Shown: piece by piece, positions 50,584-63,574 of the stretch
How positions within the stretch are numbered: position 1 is the first letter of the stretch
Layout: every line of letters starts with the position of its first letter
Assembly (NCBI GenBank): GCA_029783825.1
Contig: JAREIK010003336.1
Coordinates: 103,782 to 167,781, forward strand
Length of the DNA: 64,000 bases
Source of the DNA: Sapria himalayana
Lineage: Eukaryota; Streptophyta; Magnoliopsida; Malpighiales; Rafflesiaceae
Direction of reading: 5' to 3'
The notes under the pieces: generated by a model
Databases searched by the model: none
The model's input: only the letters and a program-made list of their open reading frames with translations
Told to the model about the DNA's origin: nothing
Program-made: the position numbers and the translations under genes

Positions 50584-50890
50584 ATGAAAATAGCTAGGGA
50601 TTTTTCCTTTGCTAATTTAGCTAGCAAATTTTATATATATATTCATTCGAAAAATATTAATTACTACTCTTAATTATGATCGAAATTAGCAAGGAAATAA
50701 ATATAATTAGTAGGGAATTTCCGTCATTCAAAAGTTTGCTAGAAAAATTTTTTTATTGCTAAAATTTTGTGAAAAGTACATTAGCTTGGGATAATTTGCA
50801 TCATAAATCTATTGTTAATCTATTTAAGTGATGGGATAAGCTCGATAAGCTAGGGAAATTTCCCTTGCTATTTGAGAATTTTTTATAGTG
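50584..50890. repeat. Right subterminal region and TIR of the outer CACTA element
   Basis: Read from the right, the end is CACTATAAAAAATTCTC, then AAATAGCAAGGGAAATTTCC. Further in are TTAGCAAAGG and CCCTAGCTATTTTCATTCC motifs shared with the inner element's left end. The next base, 50891, begins TCTA-type satellite. Confidence 0.7.
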
Positions 50891-51299
50891 TTTATTTATT
50901 TGTCTATCTGTCTATCATCTACCACTGTATCATTCTATCTATCTATCTATTTATCCAACTATCTATCTATATAATTATCTATCTGTCAGTATATCTATTT
51001 GTCTACTTATTTATCTATCTATCTATGTATCTATCTATTTGTCTATCTTTGTATCTATCTATCTATATGACTGTTTATCAATTTGTCTGTCTCTCTATAT
51101 GTCTATCAAACTATCTGACTATTTGTATATCTCTTTATATGTCTATCTATCTATCTATCAGTATGTTTGTCTAACTATTGATCTATTAATCTCTTTATTT
51201 GTCTATATGTTTATTTCATATCTGTCTATCATTATATCATTCTATATATCTATTTATCTATTTATATTACTATCTACAAGCCTATCTATCTATCTATCT

Positions 51300-52473
51300 A
51301 TATGCTTTTCTATCTATCTATATATCAATCTATGTATTTATGTATCTACTTGTCTACATGTCTACCAGTCTACTATTCTACAAGTCAACCAATCTATCTA
51401 TATACCTATCTATCTATCTATCTGTCTGTCTGTCTATTTATCTATTTTTTATCTGTATATATATATATATATGTCTATTTATCTATCTGTTAATTAATAT
51501 ATTTATTTATTTGTATATCTATCTATCGATCTATCTGTTTATTTGTCTTTCTATCTATTTATCTATTTATTTATCTATCTATCTAACAATCTCCCTATTT
51601 GTCTATTAGTATATTTGTCTATCTATCTATCAGTCTATATATCTGTCTATCTATTTATCTATCTATATGTCTGTATGACTATGTCTATTTGTTTATCTAT
51701 ATTTCTATCTATCTATCTTTATGTCTATCTATCTATTTGTCTAATCTATCTATATATTTATCTGTCTATCTATTTATCTATATATCAATCAATCTATCTA
51801 TCTATTTATATATATATGTGTCTATCTATTTAGATGTCTATCTATACGTCTATATTTCTCACTATCTATCAATAAATCTATTTGTCTGTCGGTCTGACTA
51901 TCTACCTATTTATTTGTCTATCTATCTATCTTTCAAATTCTCGATCTTTAAATCTACAAATCTATCCATATGACTATTTGTCAATTTGTCAATCTATCTA
52001 TCGAACTATTTATCTATTTATTTATCTTTTAGTCAAACTATTTGTCTATCTATCTATCTTTATATCTTTCTATCTCTCTATCTTTCTATCTATCTTTATA
52101 TCTATCTAAATATCTACCTATCTATCTATTAATTTGTCTATTTGTATATCTGCCAATCTAATTGACTATCGGTCAATCTGTATGTCTATCTATGTGTATA
52201 TCAATCGATTTGTATATTTGTCTATCTATCTAATTTCTATCTATCAATCTATCAATCTAACTATATATCTTTATATATATCAATCTATTTATAGGGTTAT
52301 CGATGCTCCTGTCTATAATTTTATCTATCAATTTATCAATTTATCTGCTTACCTATCTATATTTCTTTGTATCTATCTATCTATCTATCTGTCTATCAAT
52401 TTGTCTTTCTATCAATCTATTATTCTATATGTCTATCTATCTATCTATATATCTAATTATCTATCTATCTATA

Positions 52474-52506
<33 letters not shown>

Positions 52507-54495
52507 ATGTATATATGTATGTATCTATCTATTTGTTTATCTTTCTATCTGTCTATCGGTTTATCTATCTATCTATCTATCTCTATCTTTATTTATATAA
52601 GTCTGTCTTTCTATCTATCTATCGATCTATCTATATGTATAATTATCTATCTATCTATAATATCTATCTTTCTATTTATTTGTATATATGTCTAGCTATC
52701 TATATGTCTATCTGTATTTCTATTTATCAGTCTATCTATTTATCTATCTATCTAACTATCTATTTTTCTATCTTACTATCTATTTGTCTACCTATCTAAC
52801 TTGTCTAACTTTCTATTTGTCTTTCTATCTATATGCCTATTATCTATCTGTAAATTTTTAAATCTATCTATCTATCTCTCTGCCAATCTAAATATATGTC
52901 TATCTTTCTATCTCTTTATCTATCTATCTGTCTATGATTCTATCTTTTATCTATTTATCTGTATATCTAACTATCTGTCTATCTATATATTTGTCTATCT
53001 GTCTATCTTTTTATTAGTCTATATGACTATCTATCTCTCAGTCTATCTATGTATTTGTTTACCTAACTATCTGTCTATCTATTTATCTATCTGATATTTG
53101 TCAACCAATCAACCTAACTATCTATCTCTTTATTTGTCTATCTCTCTAACCATCTAGTTGTCTACGTGTCTATCTTTCAATCTTTCTATCTATATTTCTA
53201 TCTTTTTATTTATCTGTCTATCTTTCTATCTATATATCTATCTTTCTATCTATGTACTAACTACTATCTAGTATCATCTATTTGTCTATTTGTCTATATA
53301 TCTTTTTGTCTATATCATTTTCTATCAATCTATATATCTATCAATCTATCAATATGTCTATTTGTGCATCTATCAATTTATCTATATATCTTTCTGTCAA
53401 TCTGTCAATTTGCCTGTCTGTCAATCTGTCTATCTATCTCTATATATATATATATATCAATCTATCATATGACTATCTGTGTTACTTTCTATCTACGAAA
53501 CTGTCTATCTAATTATATTTCAATCAGTCTATCTATCGATCTATCTATATGTCTATCAATCTATTTGTATATATATATATATATATATCTATCTATCTCT
53601 CTATGTATTTCTCTATTTATCTACTTACCTATCTATCTATCCGTCTATCTATAAATATGTAAATCTGTCAATCAATCTATCTCTCTATTTATATATCTAT
53701 GTATTATGTATTTGTCTATCTATTAATCTATCTATCTATTTATCTATCTTTCTATCGCTATATATGTCTATCTATCTATATATTTATCTTTCTATATATC
53801 TATCTTTCTATCAGTCTATTTGTCTATAAGTCTATCTCTCTATATGATTATATATCTATATGACAATCTATATATCTATCTATGTATCTGTCTATCTGTC
53901 TAATTTTCTAATTGACTATCTGTCTATTTGTCTATCTATTTATATGTTTATTTGTTTATCTATCTATTTGTCTATCTATCTATCTATCTTTTTATTTGTA
54001 TATCTATCTAACCACCTATTTGTTTATTAATCTATCAGCCTATCTATATATCTATCTATATGTATATTTATCTATCTATTTTAATTGTGTCTTTGTCTAT
54101 TGGCCTATCTGTCTATTTGTTTTTATATCTATTTGTCTATCTATCTATCAATCTATTAATCAATCAATCTAACTATTAAACTATCTAACTATCTAACTAT
54201 ATAATTATCTAATTATCTATATTTCTATCTATAAATATTTATATATATTTATTTCTATCTTTCTATCTAACTATCTAATTACCTTTCTATCTGACAATCA
54301 TTCTATTATTCTATTTATCAAACTATCTATTTGTCTACCTATCTACTTGTCTACCTGTCTACATGTCTATCTGTCTATCTATCTATCAATCTTTATATAT
54401 ATCTATATATTTTTATATCTGCTATGTGTCTATCTATCTATATTTCTATTTGTATATCTTTTTATTTGTCTAGCTATATATCTATCTATTTGTGT

Positions 54496-54533
<38 letters not shown>

Positions 54534-57300
54534 TTCTATTTGTCTATCTATCTATCTATCCATCCATCTATCAATGTATCTTTTTATTTGTCTATCTGTC
54601 AATCTGTCGATTTGTCAATCAATCTATATGTTTATTTGTTTATATATCTATCTGTCTATTTGTCAATATGTCTATATGTCTAAATGTCTATATATCTATC
54701 TGTCTATATATCTATCGATCTATATGTGTATCTTTATATCGATCTATCTATCTATTTGTCTATCTATCAATCTATAAATCTATAAATTTGTCTATTTGTC
54801 TATTTATGTATCATTCTATATGTATATATATCTATAAATTATCTATCATTCTATCTATTATATGTCTATAAATCTCTCTATATGTATATATATATCTATA
54901 AATTATCTGTATTTCTATCTGTCGGTCTATTTCTGTATCTATCTATTATCATTCATTCTATATTTCTAGTTAACTAACTATCTATCTATATATCGATCTA
55001 TGTATCTATGTATCTATTTGTCTACATGTCTACCTGTCTACTTGTCTACAAGTCAACCTATCTATCTATATACTTATCTATCTATCTCTCTGTCTGTATG
55101 TATCTAACTATCGTTTTTCTATCTGTATATATATATATATATATATACATATCTATATTTATCTATCTGTCAAATAATATCTATATTTATTTGTATATCT
55201 ATCTATCGATCTATCTATTTGTCTTTCTATCTATTTATCTATTTATTTATCTATCAATCTAAAAATCTATCTATTTGTCTATTAGAGTATTTGTCTATCT
55301 ATCTATCAGTCTATCTATCTATTGTCTATATATCTATTGTCTATCTATCTATATATATCATTATGTGTCTATTTGTATATCTATATATATGTCTATCTAT
55401 CTATCAGTCTATATATTATAATGACTATCTCTCTATTTGTTTATCTATCTATCTTTATGTTTATCTGTCTATTTGTCTAATATGTCTATCTATTTATCTA
55501 TCTATCTATCTATCAATATATCAATCAATCACTCAATATATATATATATATATTAATATCTGTCTATCTATCTAACTATCTGTCTATATGTCAATCTATC
55601 TCACTATCTATAAATAAATCTATCTGTCTATCGGTTTGTTTATCTACCTATTTTTCTGTTTATCTATCTATCTTTCAAATTCTCGATCTTTCAATTTGCT
55701 AATCTATCTATATGACTATTTGTCAATTTGTCAATCTATCAATCTATCTATTAGTCTATCTATCTATCTATTTATTTGTCAATCGATTTGTCTCTCTATC
55801 TATCTTTATATCTTTATATCTATATATCTATATATCTTTATATTTGTCTATCTATCTACCTATCTATCTATCAATTTGTCTATCTTTATATCTGCTAATC
55901 TATCTGACTATCTATCAATCTATATGTTATCTATGTGTATATCAATCTATTTGTATATTTGTCAATCAATCTATCAATCTATCAATCTCTAAATCTATCT
56001 ATATATCTTTCTTTCTATCTATCTATTTATAAAATTATCGATCATTCTGTTTATAATTCTATCTATCAATTTATCAATATATCTACTTACCTATCATATA
56101 CCTTTGTATCTATCTATTTTTCTATCTATTATCTGTATGTCTGTCTGTCTAGTATGTCTATCAATCTATTATTTTATATGTCTATCTATCTATCTATCTA
56201 TCTGTCTATCTATTTATCTCTATATCTGTCTATCTATCTATCTTTCTATGTGTCTAACTGTGTATTTATCTATTTGTCTATCTTTCTATCTATCTAGATG
56301 TTTATCTATCTATCTATGTATCTATCTCTAGCTTTATGTCTATAAGTCTATCTATCTCTCTATCAATCAATCAATCTATCTATATGTATATCTATCTATC
56401 TATAATAGATATCTTTCTATTTATTTGTATATATGTCTATCTGTATATGTCTATCTGTATATCTGTCTATCTGTATATCTATTTATCTATCTATCTCTTT
56501 ATCTAGGATTCTGTCTATTTGTCTACCTATCTAACTTTTCTAACTATCTATTTGTCTTTCTGTCTATATGTCTATTATCTATCTGTGAATTTTTAAATTT
56601 ATATATCTATCTCTCTGCCTATCTATATATCTGTCTATCTCTCTATCTTCTTAACTAGTTATCTATCTCTAATTATATCTTATATCTCTTTATCTAGGAT
56701 TCTGTCTATTTGTCTACCTATCTAACTTTTCTAACTATCTATTTGTCTTTCTGTCGATATGTCTATTATCTATCTGTGAATTTTTAAATTTATATATCTA
56801 TCTCTCTGCCTATCTATATATCTGTCTATCTCTCTATCTTCTTAACTAGTTATCTATCTCTAATTATATCTTATATCTATTTATCTGTCTATCTACCTAT
56901 TTATCTATCTGTATATTTGTCTATATGTCTATCTTTTTATTAGATTATTTGACCATCTATCTGTCTATCTATCTCTCAGTCTATTTGGCTACCAATCTAA
57001 CTATCTATCTGACTATTTGTGTATCTGACTATCTGTCTATCTGTCTATCTATCGATCTATCAATCAATCTATATGTTTATTTTTTATCTATCTCTCTATC
57101 TGTCTATCTGTCAATATGTCTATATGTCTATATGCCTATATGTATATCTGTCTATATATCATTTTATCTATATGTATATCTTTATATTTGTTTATCTATC
57201 TATTTGTCTATCTATCAATCTAACTATCTATAAATTTGTTTATTTATGAATCTCTTTATATGTATATATATCTATAAATTATCTATCTGTCTATCAATCT
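51300..57300. repeat. Higher-order tandem duplication within satellite block B
   Basis: Ordered landmarks repeat: TTTCAAATTCTCGATCTTT at 51931 and 55673, TTATCGAT at 52297 and 56035, and TATCTATCTG(T)AAATTTTTAAAT at 52841 and 56576, offset about 3.74 kb. Further on, CAATCAATCTATATGTTTAT at 54616 and 57061 and GTCAATATGTCTATATGTCT at 54662 and 57110 are offset about 2.45 kb. The order is kept, so copy 1 (about 51.3-54.95 kb) has about 1.3 kb more than copy 2 (about 55.0-57.3 kb). Confidence 0.8.
56493..56875. repeat. Near-perfect 191-bp tandem duplication in the satellite
   Basis: The segment from 56493, containing ATCTAGGATTCTGTCTATTT, repeats at 56684 with a period of 191 bp. The only difference noticed is GTCTATATG in copy 1 versus GTCGATATG in copy 2. 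It contains non-TCTA words (CTTCTTAACTAGTTATC) that make the match unmistakable. Confidence 0.95.
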
Positions 57301-57430
57301 ATCTGTATATCTATATATCTGTCTATCTATTAGTCTATCTAACTTTCTTTCTATCCTTCTATCAACCAAACTATATGTCTATCTATTTATAATTGCATCA
57401 TTCTATCTATCTATCTTTCTATCTTTCTAT

Positions 57431-57464
<34 letters not shown>

Positions 57465-57639
57465 TATATATCTATCTATCTATCTATCTTTCTATCTTTA
57501 TTTATGTCTATCTATCTTTCTATCTTTATTTATGTCTATCTATCTACCTATTTATATGTTTATCTATCTATCAAATCATTTATCTTTTTATTTCTATCTA
57601 TCAATCTTATTATCTATCAATCTGTCTCATTATTTATCA

Positions 57640-57671
<32 letters not shown>

Positions 57672-60038
57672 TTCTATCAGTGAATCTATCTATCTATCTA
57701 TTTGTTTTTCTTTCTATCTATCTATCTATATAATCAACTTACCTATCAATCAATCTATCTATCTTTCTATATATCTTTCTATCTATCTAATTATCTATTT
57801 ATCTATCTATCTATATATTTATCTATCTATCTATTTATATATCTATCTTTCTATCAGTCTTTGTGTCTAAGTGTCTATTAGTCTATCTGTTTATCAGTAT
57901 ATCTATCTATCTATCTATCTATATATCTATTAATTATCTATCAAACTTTTTTCGAACTATTTTCTATCTATTTTTATTTCTATCTGTCTATCTACTTATA
58001 TGTTTATTTATCAATCTTTTTATCTATCTATCTGTCTATCTATGTATATGTATATCTATCTATCTATATATATGTCATTCTATCTATTTGGCTATCTATC
58101 TATATATCAATCTATCTATCTATCTTTCTTTCTATCTTTATATCTTTTTATTTTTTATCTATCTATCTAGTTATCTATAAATGTATATCTCTATCTATGA
58201 ATCTATCTAATGATCTATCTATCTATTTGTTTATTAATCTGTCTACCTATTTATCTATTTATCTATCTCTATCTATCTATGAAGTTCTTTATCTTTCTAT
58301 CTATCAATCATTCATTCTCCCAATCTTTCTATCTATCTATCAGTATGTTTATTTGTCTATTTGTCTAAATGTCTATATTTCTATCTATCTATATGTCAAA
58401 ATGTTTAATTCATATCTCTCTATCATTCTATCATTCTATCTACTTATCATCTATTTTTTCTATTAATCTACTTGCAAATCTCATTATCTATCTATCTAGC
58501 TATTTGTCTATCAATCTATATGTATGTCTATCTGTTTATATGTCTATAAGTCTAATTATTTAATTGTCCATATGCCTATCTAAATATTTATCTATTTCTC
58601 TATTTGTTTATCTTTCAATCTGTCTATCTATTTATCTATCTATCTGTCTATTGATCTATATACCTATCTATATTTTTCTATCAATCTGTCTACCTTTCTA
58701 CCTATCTATTTGTCTTTTTATTTATAAGTCTATCTGTCTAACTATATATCTATCTATATTTCTACCTATCTATTTATCTTTCTTTCTATCCCTCTATCTA
58801 TTTATTTATCTATCTATCTTTCTTTCAATTTGTCAATCTCTCAATCTATTTTAGTATCTTTCTATCAATCTGTTTATATCTTTATGTCTATATCTATCTA
58901 TTTGTCAATTTGTCTATCTATCTATCTTTATATCTTTCTATCAATATATTTTCCTATCTGTTTATCTATCTATTTGTTTATCTATATATCTTTCAATTTA
59001 TTTACTGTATATCTATCTATCTGTCTATCTCTATATTTATTTATTTATCTATCTATATGTCTATCTATATTTGTCTTTTAGTCCAAATGTTTATCTTTAA
59101 ATCTACCTATATGTCTATTTATCTATCTTTGTATTTATTTATCTTTTTGTCTATTTATGTATCTACCTATCTATCAACCTATTTACATATTAACTGTCTA
59201 TCTGTTTATCTATCAATCTTTATATTTATCTATTTGTCTATCTGTCAATCTTTCAATATGCCAATCTATCTTTCATTCTATCTTTCATTCTATCTTCCTA
59301 TTTATCTAATTCTCTATCTTTCTATCCGTCTATTTGTCATCTTTCTATATGTCAATCTGTCTATCTATCTATCTATCTATTTATCTATCTACTATCTATA
59401 TATCTATAAATCTATCTATCTTCTTTCTATTTGTCTATCTCTTTATCTTTCAATCTAACTATCTGTCATTCTGTCAATCATTCTATATGTCAATCTATCA
59501 ATCTATCAAAATGTATATATGTCTATCTGTCTATCTAGTTATATGTATATCTTTTATTTCTATATATCTCTGTATCTGTCTTTCTATATATATGTATATC
59601 TTTCTTTTTGTCTCTTTATCTAACTAATTAACTATCTATTTTTCTTACTTCCTTTCTATCTAACTAACTAACTATCTATCTATCTATATGTCTAACAAAC
59701 GTTCTGACTATATGTCTGTCTATCTATCTATATATGTCTATTTGCCTATCTTTATATCTATCTATCTATCTGCCTATCTATCTATATTTCAATCTATCTA
59801 TCTGTCTAATTAACTATATGTCTATCTATTTATCAATCAATCTATCTGTCTATCTATAGTACTAATTATCTCTCTCTCTATCTATCTCTCTATCTAATTA
59901 TATATCTTTTTATCTATATATCTATCAATCTATATGCCTATCTATATATTTATATATCTATATATCTATCTATGTATTGATCTATCTATCAATTTTTCTA
60001 TCTTTCCATCTGTCAATTTATCCCAATAACAATATGTC

Positions 60039-60040
<2 letters not shown>

Positions 60041-60089
<49 letters not shown>
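60041..60089. repeat. (TA)n run inside satellite block B
   Basis: A pure TA run of about 48 bp, one of many such cores in the satellite. Confidence 0.9.
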
Positions 60090-60091
<2 letters not shown>

Positions 60092-60239
60092 TATTTATTT
60101 ATTTGTCTTTCTATCTATCTATATGACTATTTGTCTATCTGTCTATCTATCTATTTATCTATCTATTTATCTATATATCTATCTACCTGCCTATTTATTT
60201 GTCTATCAATCTAGTTGTCTTTATGTTTTTTTATCTATT

Positions 60240-60480
60240 TATCTACTTGTCTACTTGTCAACCTGTCAACCTATCTAACTATCTATATGTCTACCCGTCT
60301 ACCTATCTACATGTCTAAATGTCTAACTATCTACCTATCTGCCCATCAAGATATCTACATATTTACTTGTCTACCTGTCTATCTATCTACCCTTCTACTT
60401 ATCTACATGTCTATATGTCTACCATTCTACTTGTCTACATGTTTACCTATCTACCTGTCTATCTTTCTACCTATCTAACT
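60240..60480. repeat. CTAC-variant sub-domain of the TCTA satellite
   Basis: Here CTAC replaces CTAT in most units, in 8-bp words such as CTACCTGT, CTACATGT and CTACTTGT. Smaller patches of the same variant occur near 28370, 51345, 54335 and 55020. Confidence 0.75.
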
Positions 60481-60882
60481 CTCTAACTGTCTAGCTATCT
60501 ATCTATCTGTCTTTCTATCTATCTATCTATTTATCTTTCGATCTATCAATCATTTTATCAATCTATTCTATCTATGAATGAATCTATTTATCTTTCTATC
60601 CGTTTATCTATGTATCATTATATATTTCTATCTAGTATATCTTTTTATCAGTCTATCTTTCTATCTGTCTATCTATTTATCTTTCTATCTATCTATCTAT
60701 CTATCTTTCTATCTATTTATTTATCTATCTGTCTACTAGTCTATCTTTCGATCTGTCGATATCTATTTGACTATCTATCTATCTATCTATTTGTCTATCT
60801 GTTTATGTATCTATCTTTGTATCTACCTGTATACTTGTCTATTTGTCTATCTATTTATTTGTTTATCTATTTATCTATTTAT

Positions 60883-60887
60883 CTAAC
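60883..60887. repeat. Left target-site duplication of the solo LTR (CTAAC)
   Basis: CTAAC precedes the LTR and is repeated exactly at 61448-61452. Confidence 0.8.
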
Positions 60888-61447
60888 TACTGTATATGTA
60901 ATTTGTTTTAACTTAATAATCTGTTTTAATATTTTTTTATGTAAGTGCAGAAAATGAAATATTAAAAGCTCGGGGATGCAGCTGTAGCATAATAACGGAG
61001 GGCCCGCTGTCCGGTCAGCGGGCTGAAATTTTTAGAGCAGAGCCTGGCCCGGTCCATGATCCGACCCGTTTCGGTTAAATGAACCGGCTGTTTATTTTCT
61101 GTATAAAAACATTTGTATTTATTTTTCGGGTGGCTGTTTTTTGACCCGGTTGAACTATTCATCGTCTCTTCTCCTCTCTCTCTGCGTGATTTTTCGCGAC
61201 TGCCGTGCTGCATACTGTAAGACATACATTTCTTGGTTTTAATGTGTAACGCATAAGCATTTTCTGGTGGAGGTAGCTAGTCGTACTGAGCGACTAGCGA
61301 ACCACGTTATTTGCTGTGTTGTTTTTTCTCGTTTTGATTCTGTCGTGGATGTTTGTGGATTGGGATATATATATTGCTCGTTTCTGTGTTGTTTCTGTAT
61401 TTTCTGTTCTTAATCTCACTACCCGTGGAAGCACGATTACCCCAACA
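60888..61447 (+). mobile_element. Solo LTR of the Copia-B family inserted in the satellite
   Basis: This 560-bp sequence aligns along its whole length with both Copia-B LTRs. It begins TACTGTATATG and ends CCCCAACA, flanked by exact 5-bp CTAAC duplications, as left by recombination between the two LTRs of a full element. It is richer in G and C than the Copia-B LTRs and keeps three clean inverted repeats: GCCCGCTG/CAGCGGGC (61002-61009/61016-61023), CGGTT/AACCG (61072-61076/61082-61086) and CTAGTCG/CGACTAG (61277-61283/61291-61297). It has a TATA box at 61102-61108. It appears younger or less decayed than Copia-B. Confidence 0.92.
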
Positions 61448-63506
61448 CTAACTATCAATCTATTTGTCAATCTATGTATCTGTCTATTTGACTATCTGCT
61501 TATATTTCTATCTGTCTATCTATCTATCTATCTGCATATCTATCTATCTATCTGTCTATCTATTGTTTAATTGTCTATGTATATATCTATCTATCTATCA
61601 TTATATCTATATGTCTATGTGTCTATCTGTCTGTATCTATCTTTCCATTTATCAATGTGTCTCTGTGTCTATCTATCTAATTTTATATCTATATATCTAT
61701 GTATCTATCTACCTATCTATTTATGTATCTATAATATCTGTATTTCTTTCTATCTGTCTATCTGTTTATTTGTCTATCTGTTTATTTGTCAATCAATTAA
61801 TTAATAAATCAACCAATCTAACGAACTATTGATATATCTATCTATATATCTATTTATCTATCTAATGATCTATTTATCTAACTATCAATCAATCTATCTA
61901 TTTATCTATTTATCTTTCTTTCTATTTATCTATCTAACATTATATCTATATTACTACGTATCTACCAATATACCTATCTATCTATCTATCAAATATATCT
62001 GCATATCTACCTATCTATCTATCTACTAAACTATTTGTCTATATGTCTATCTATCTATCTATCAAACTATCTATCTATCTAATTCTCTATCTATCTAATT
62101 CTTAATATATCTATATGACTATTTATATATCTGTCTGTCTATTTATCTATTATTCTAACTATCTAACTATCTATCAATTTATCAATTTTTCTATTCATCT
62201 GTCAACCAATTTATCTGTTTATCTATCAATTAATTTGTCAATCTTTCTATATATCAATCTATCTATTTGACTATCTGTTAATCTATCTATCTATTTATCA
62301 TTACTTCTATCTATCTATTGATCTATATGACAATCAATCTATCTATCTATCTATCTTTCTATCTATTTATCTATTTATCTATCTATCTATCTGTCCAGAT
62401 TTTAATTGTCCCTATGTATATATGTTTATCTATCTATATACTATCTATTTATCTATATCTACTTGTCTATGAATCAATCAACTAATCAATTTATGTATCT
62501 GTCTATTTGTCTATCAGATGATCTATTTATCTATCTATTAGTGTATCAATCTATATATTTATTAGTCTATATGACTATATATTTATCTACCTATCTAACT
62601 AACTATCTATTTGTCTATCAGTCTATCTATCTATCTATCTATATATCTACCTATCTATCTATATGTCTATTAGTCTTTCTGTCTATCTATCTTTTTATCA
62701 ATTTTTCTAACTATTTATCTATCAATCTTTATGTCTATCAATCTATCTATTTATCTGTCGATATGTATATCTATATATCTATTAATTTTACTATCTTTGT
62801 GTATATTTGCATATCTACCATTCTATGTATCTATCTATCTATGTATCTTTCTATATAAGTAATTATCTATCTGTCTATCTATCTATATGTCTATTTGTCT
62901 ATCTATGTTTATGTGTATATGTCGATCTATCTATCAGTTTATTAGTCTATTAGTCTACTTGTCTATCTATCTTCTTTTCTGTCTATCTATCTGTCTATCT
63001 TTCTATCTGTCTATTTGTCTATTTCTCAATCTGTCAATCTGTCAATCTGTCAGTCTATCAATCTGTTTATATATCTATCTATCTATCTAACTATTGATAT
63101 ATCTATTATCTATCTATCTTACTATTTATCTATTTATATACTTGTCTATCTTTCTATATGTTCATCTATCCATCTATTTGTCTGTCTATCTGTTATCTAT
63201 CTATCTGTCTATATATCTATCTACCTACATATCTACCTATATATCCACATATATATCTATCTATCTATCTATCTATCTGTTTGTCTAACTATCTATCGAT
63301 TTATTAGTCTGTCTATCTATCAATTTGTCTATCTTTTATTTTTCAATCTATATATCTGACTATCTATAAACCTGTCTATATATCTATATGTTTATATATC
63401 TTTCTATCTATCTGTATAACTTTATTTTAGTCTATTGTTTATCTATCTATCTTTCTATTTGTCAATCTGTCTATATGTTTATCTATCTATCTTTCCATCA
63501 TTCTAT

Positions 63507-63574
<68 letters not shown>

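Larger units (their letters stand above)
31074..50890. mobile_element. Outer CACTA-type composite element (about 19.8 kb)
   Basis: The right end, read inward, is CACTATAAAAAATTCTC and is followed by subterminal GCTAGGGAAATTTCCC-type motifs (50584-50890). The left end at 31074 is weaker (ACCTACAAATATTTTGCTAGG) but also begins a zone of CTAGGGAA motifs. Both ends abut TCTA satellite of the same polarity, so the whole unit looks like one insertion. The flanking 3-mers are ATT (left) and TTT (right), an imperfect match to the 3-bp duplication expected for CACTA. It carries HD-Zip I, AP-4 sigma and receptor-kinase fragments and a nested inner CACTA element. No transposase of its own was identified, so it was probably non-autonomous. 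Confidence 0.55.
50891..60887. repeat. TCTA tetranucleotide satellite, block B
   Basis: About 10 kb of TCTA and variants, with the same strand polarity as blocks A and A'. TA runs are embedded (54499-54531, 57426-57462, 60041-60089). It shows a large tandem duplication (51.3-57.3 kb), a recent 191-bp duplication and a sub-domain dominated by CTAC variants (60240-60480). Open frames of Ser-Ile-Tyr-Leu repeats on the plus strand are artefacts. Confidence 0.97.

Noticed and set aside
34703..50890. A single 16-kb CACTA element bounded by the ends at 34703 and 50890
   Set aside because: The two ends match each other best, but AP-4 sigma exons lie on both sides of 34703 and collinearly at 48592, which a single insertion with these ends would not produce. 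The nested model with an outer end at 31074 fits better, though the 31074 end is weak.
50891..60887. The same Ser-Ile-Tyr-Leu open frames in block B
   Set aside because: Same artefact of the TCTA repeat; none has a family, a conserved start or codon bias distinct from the repeat.
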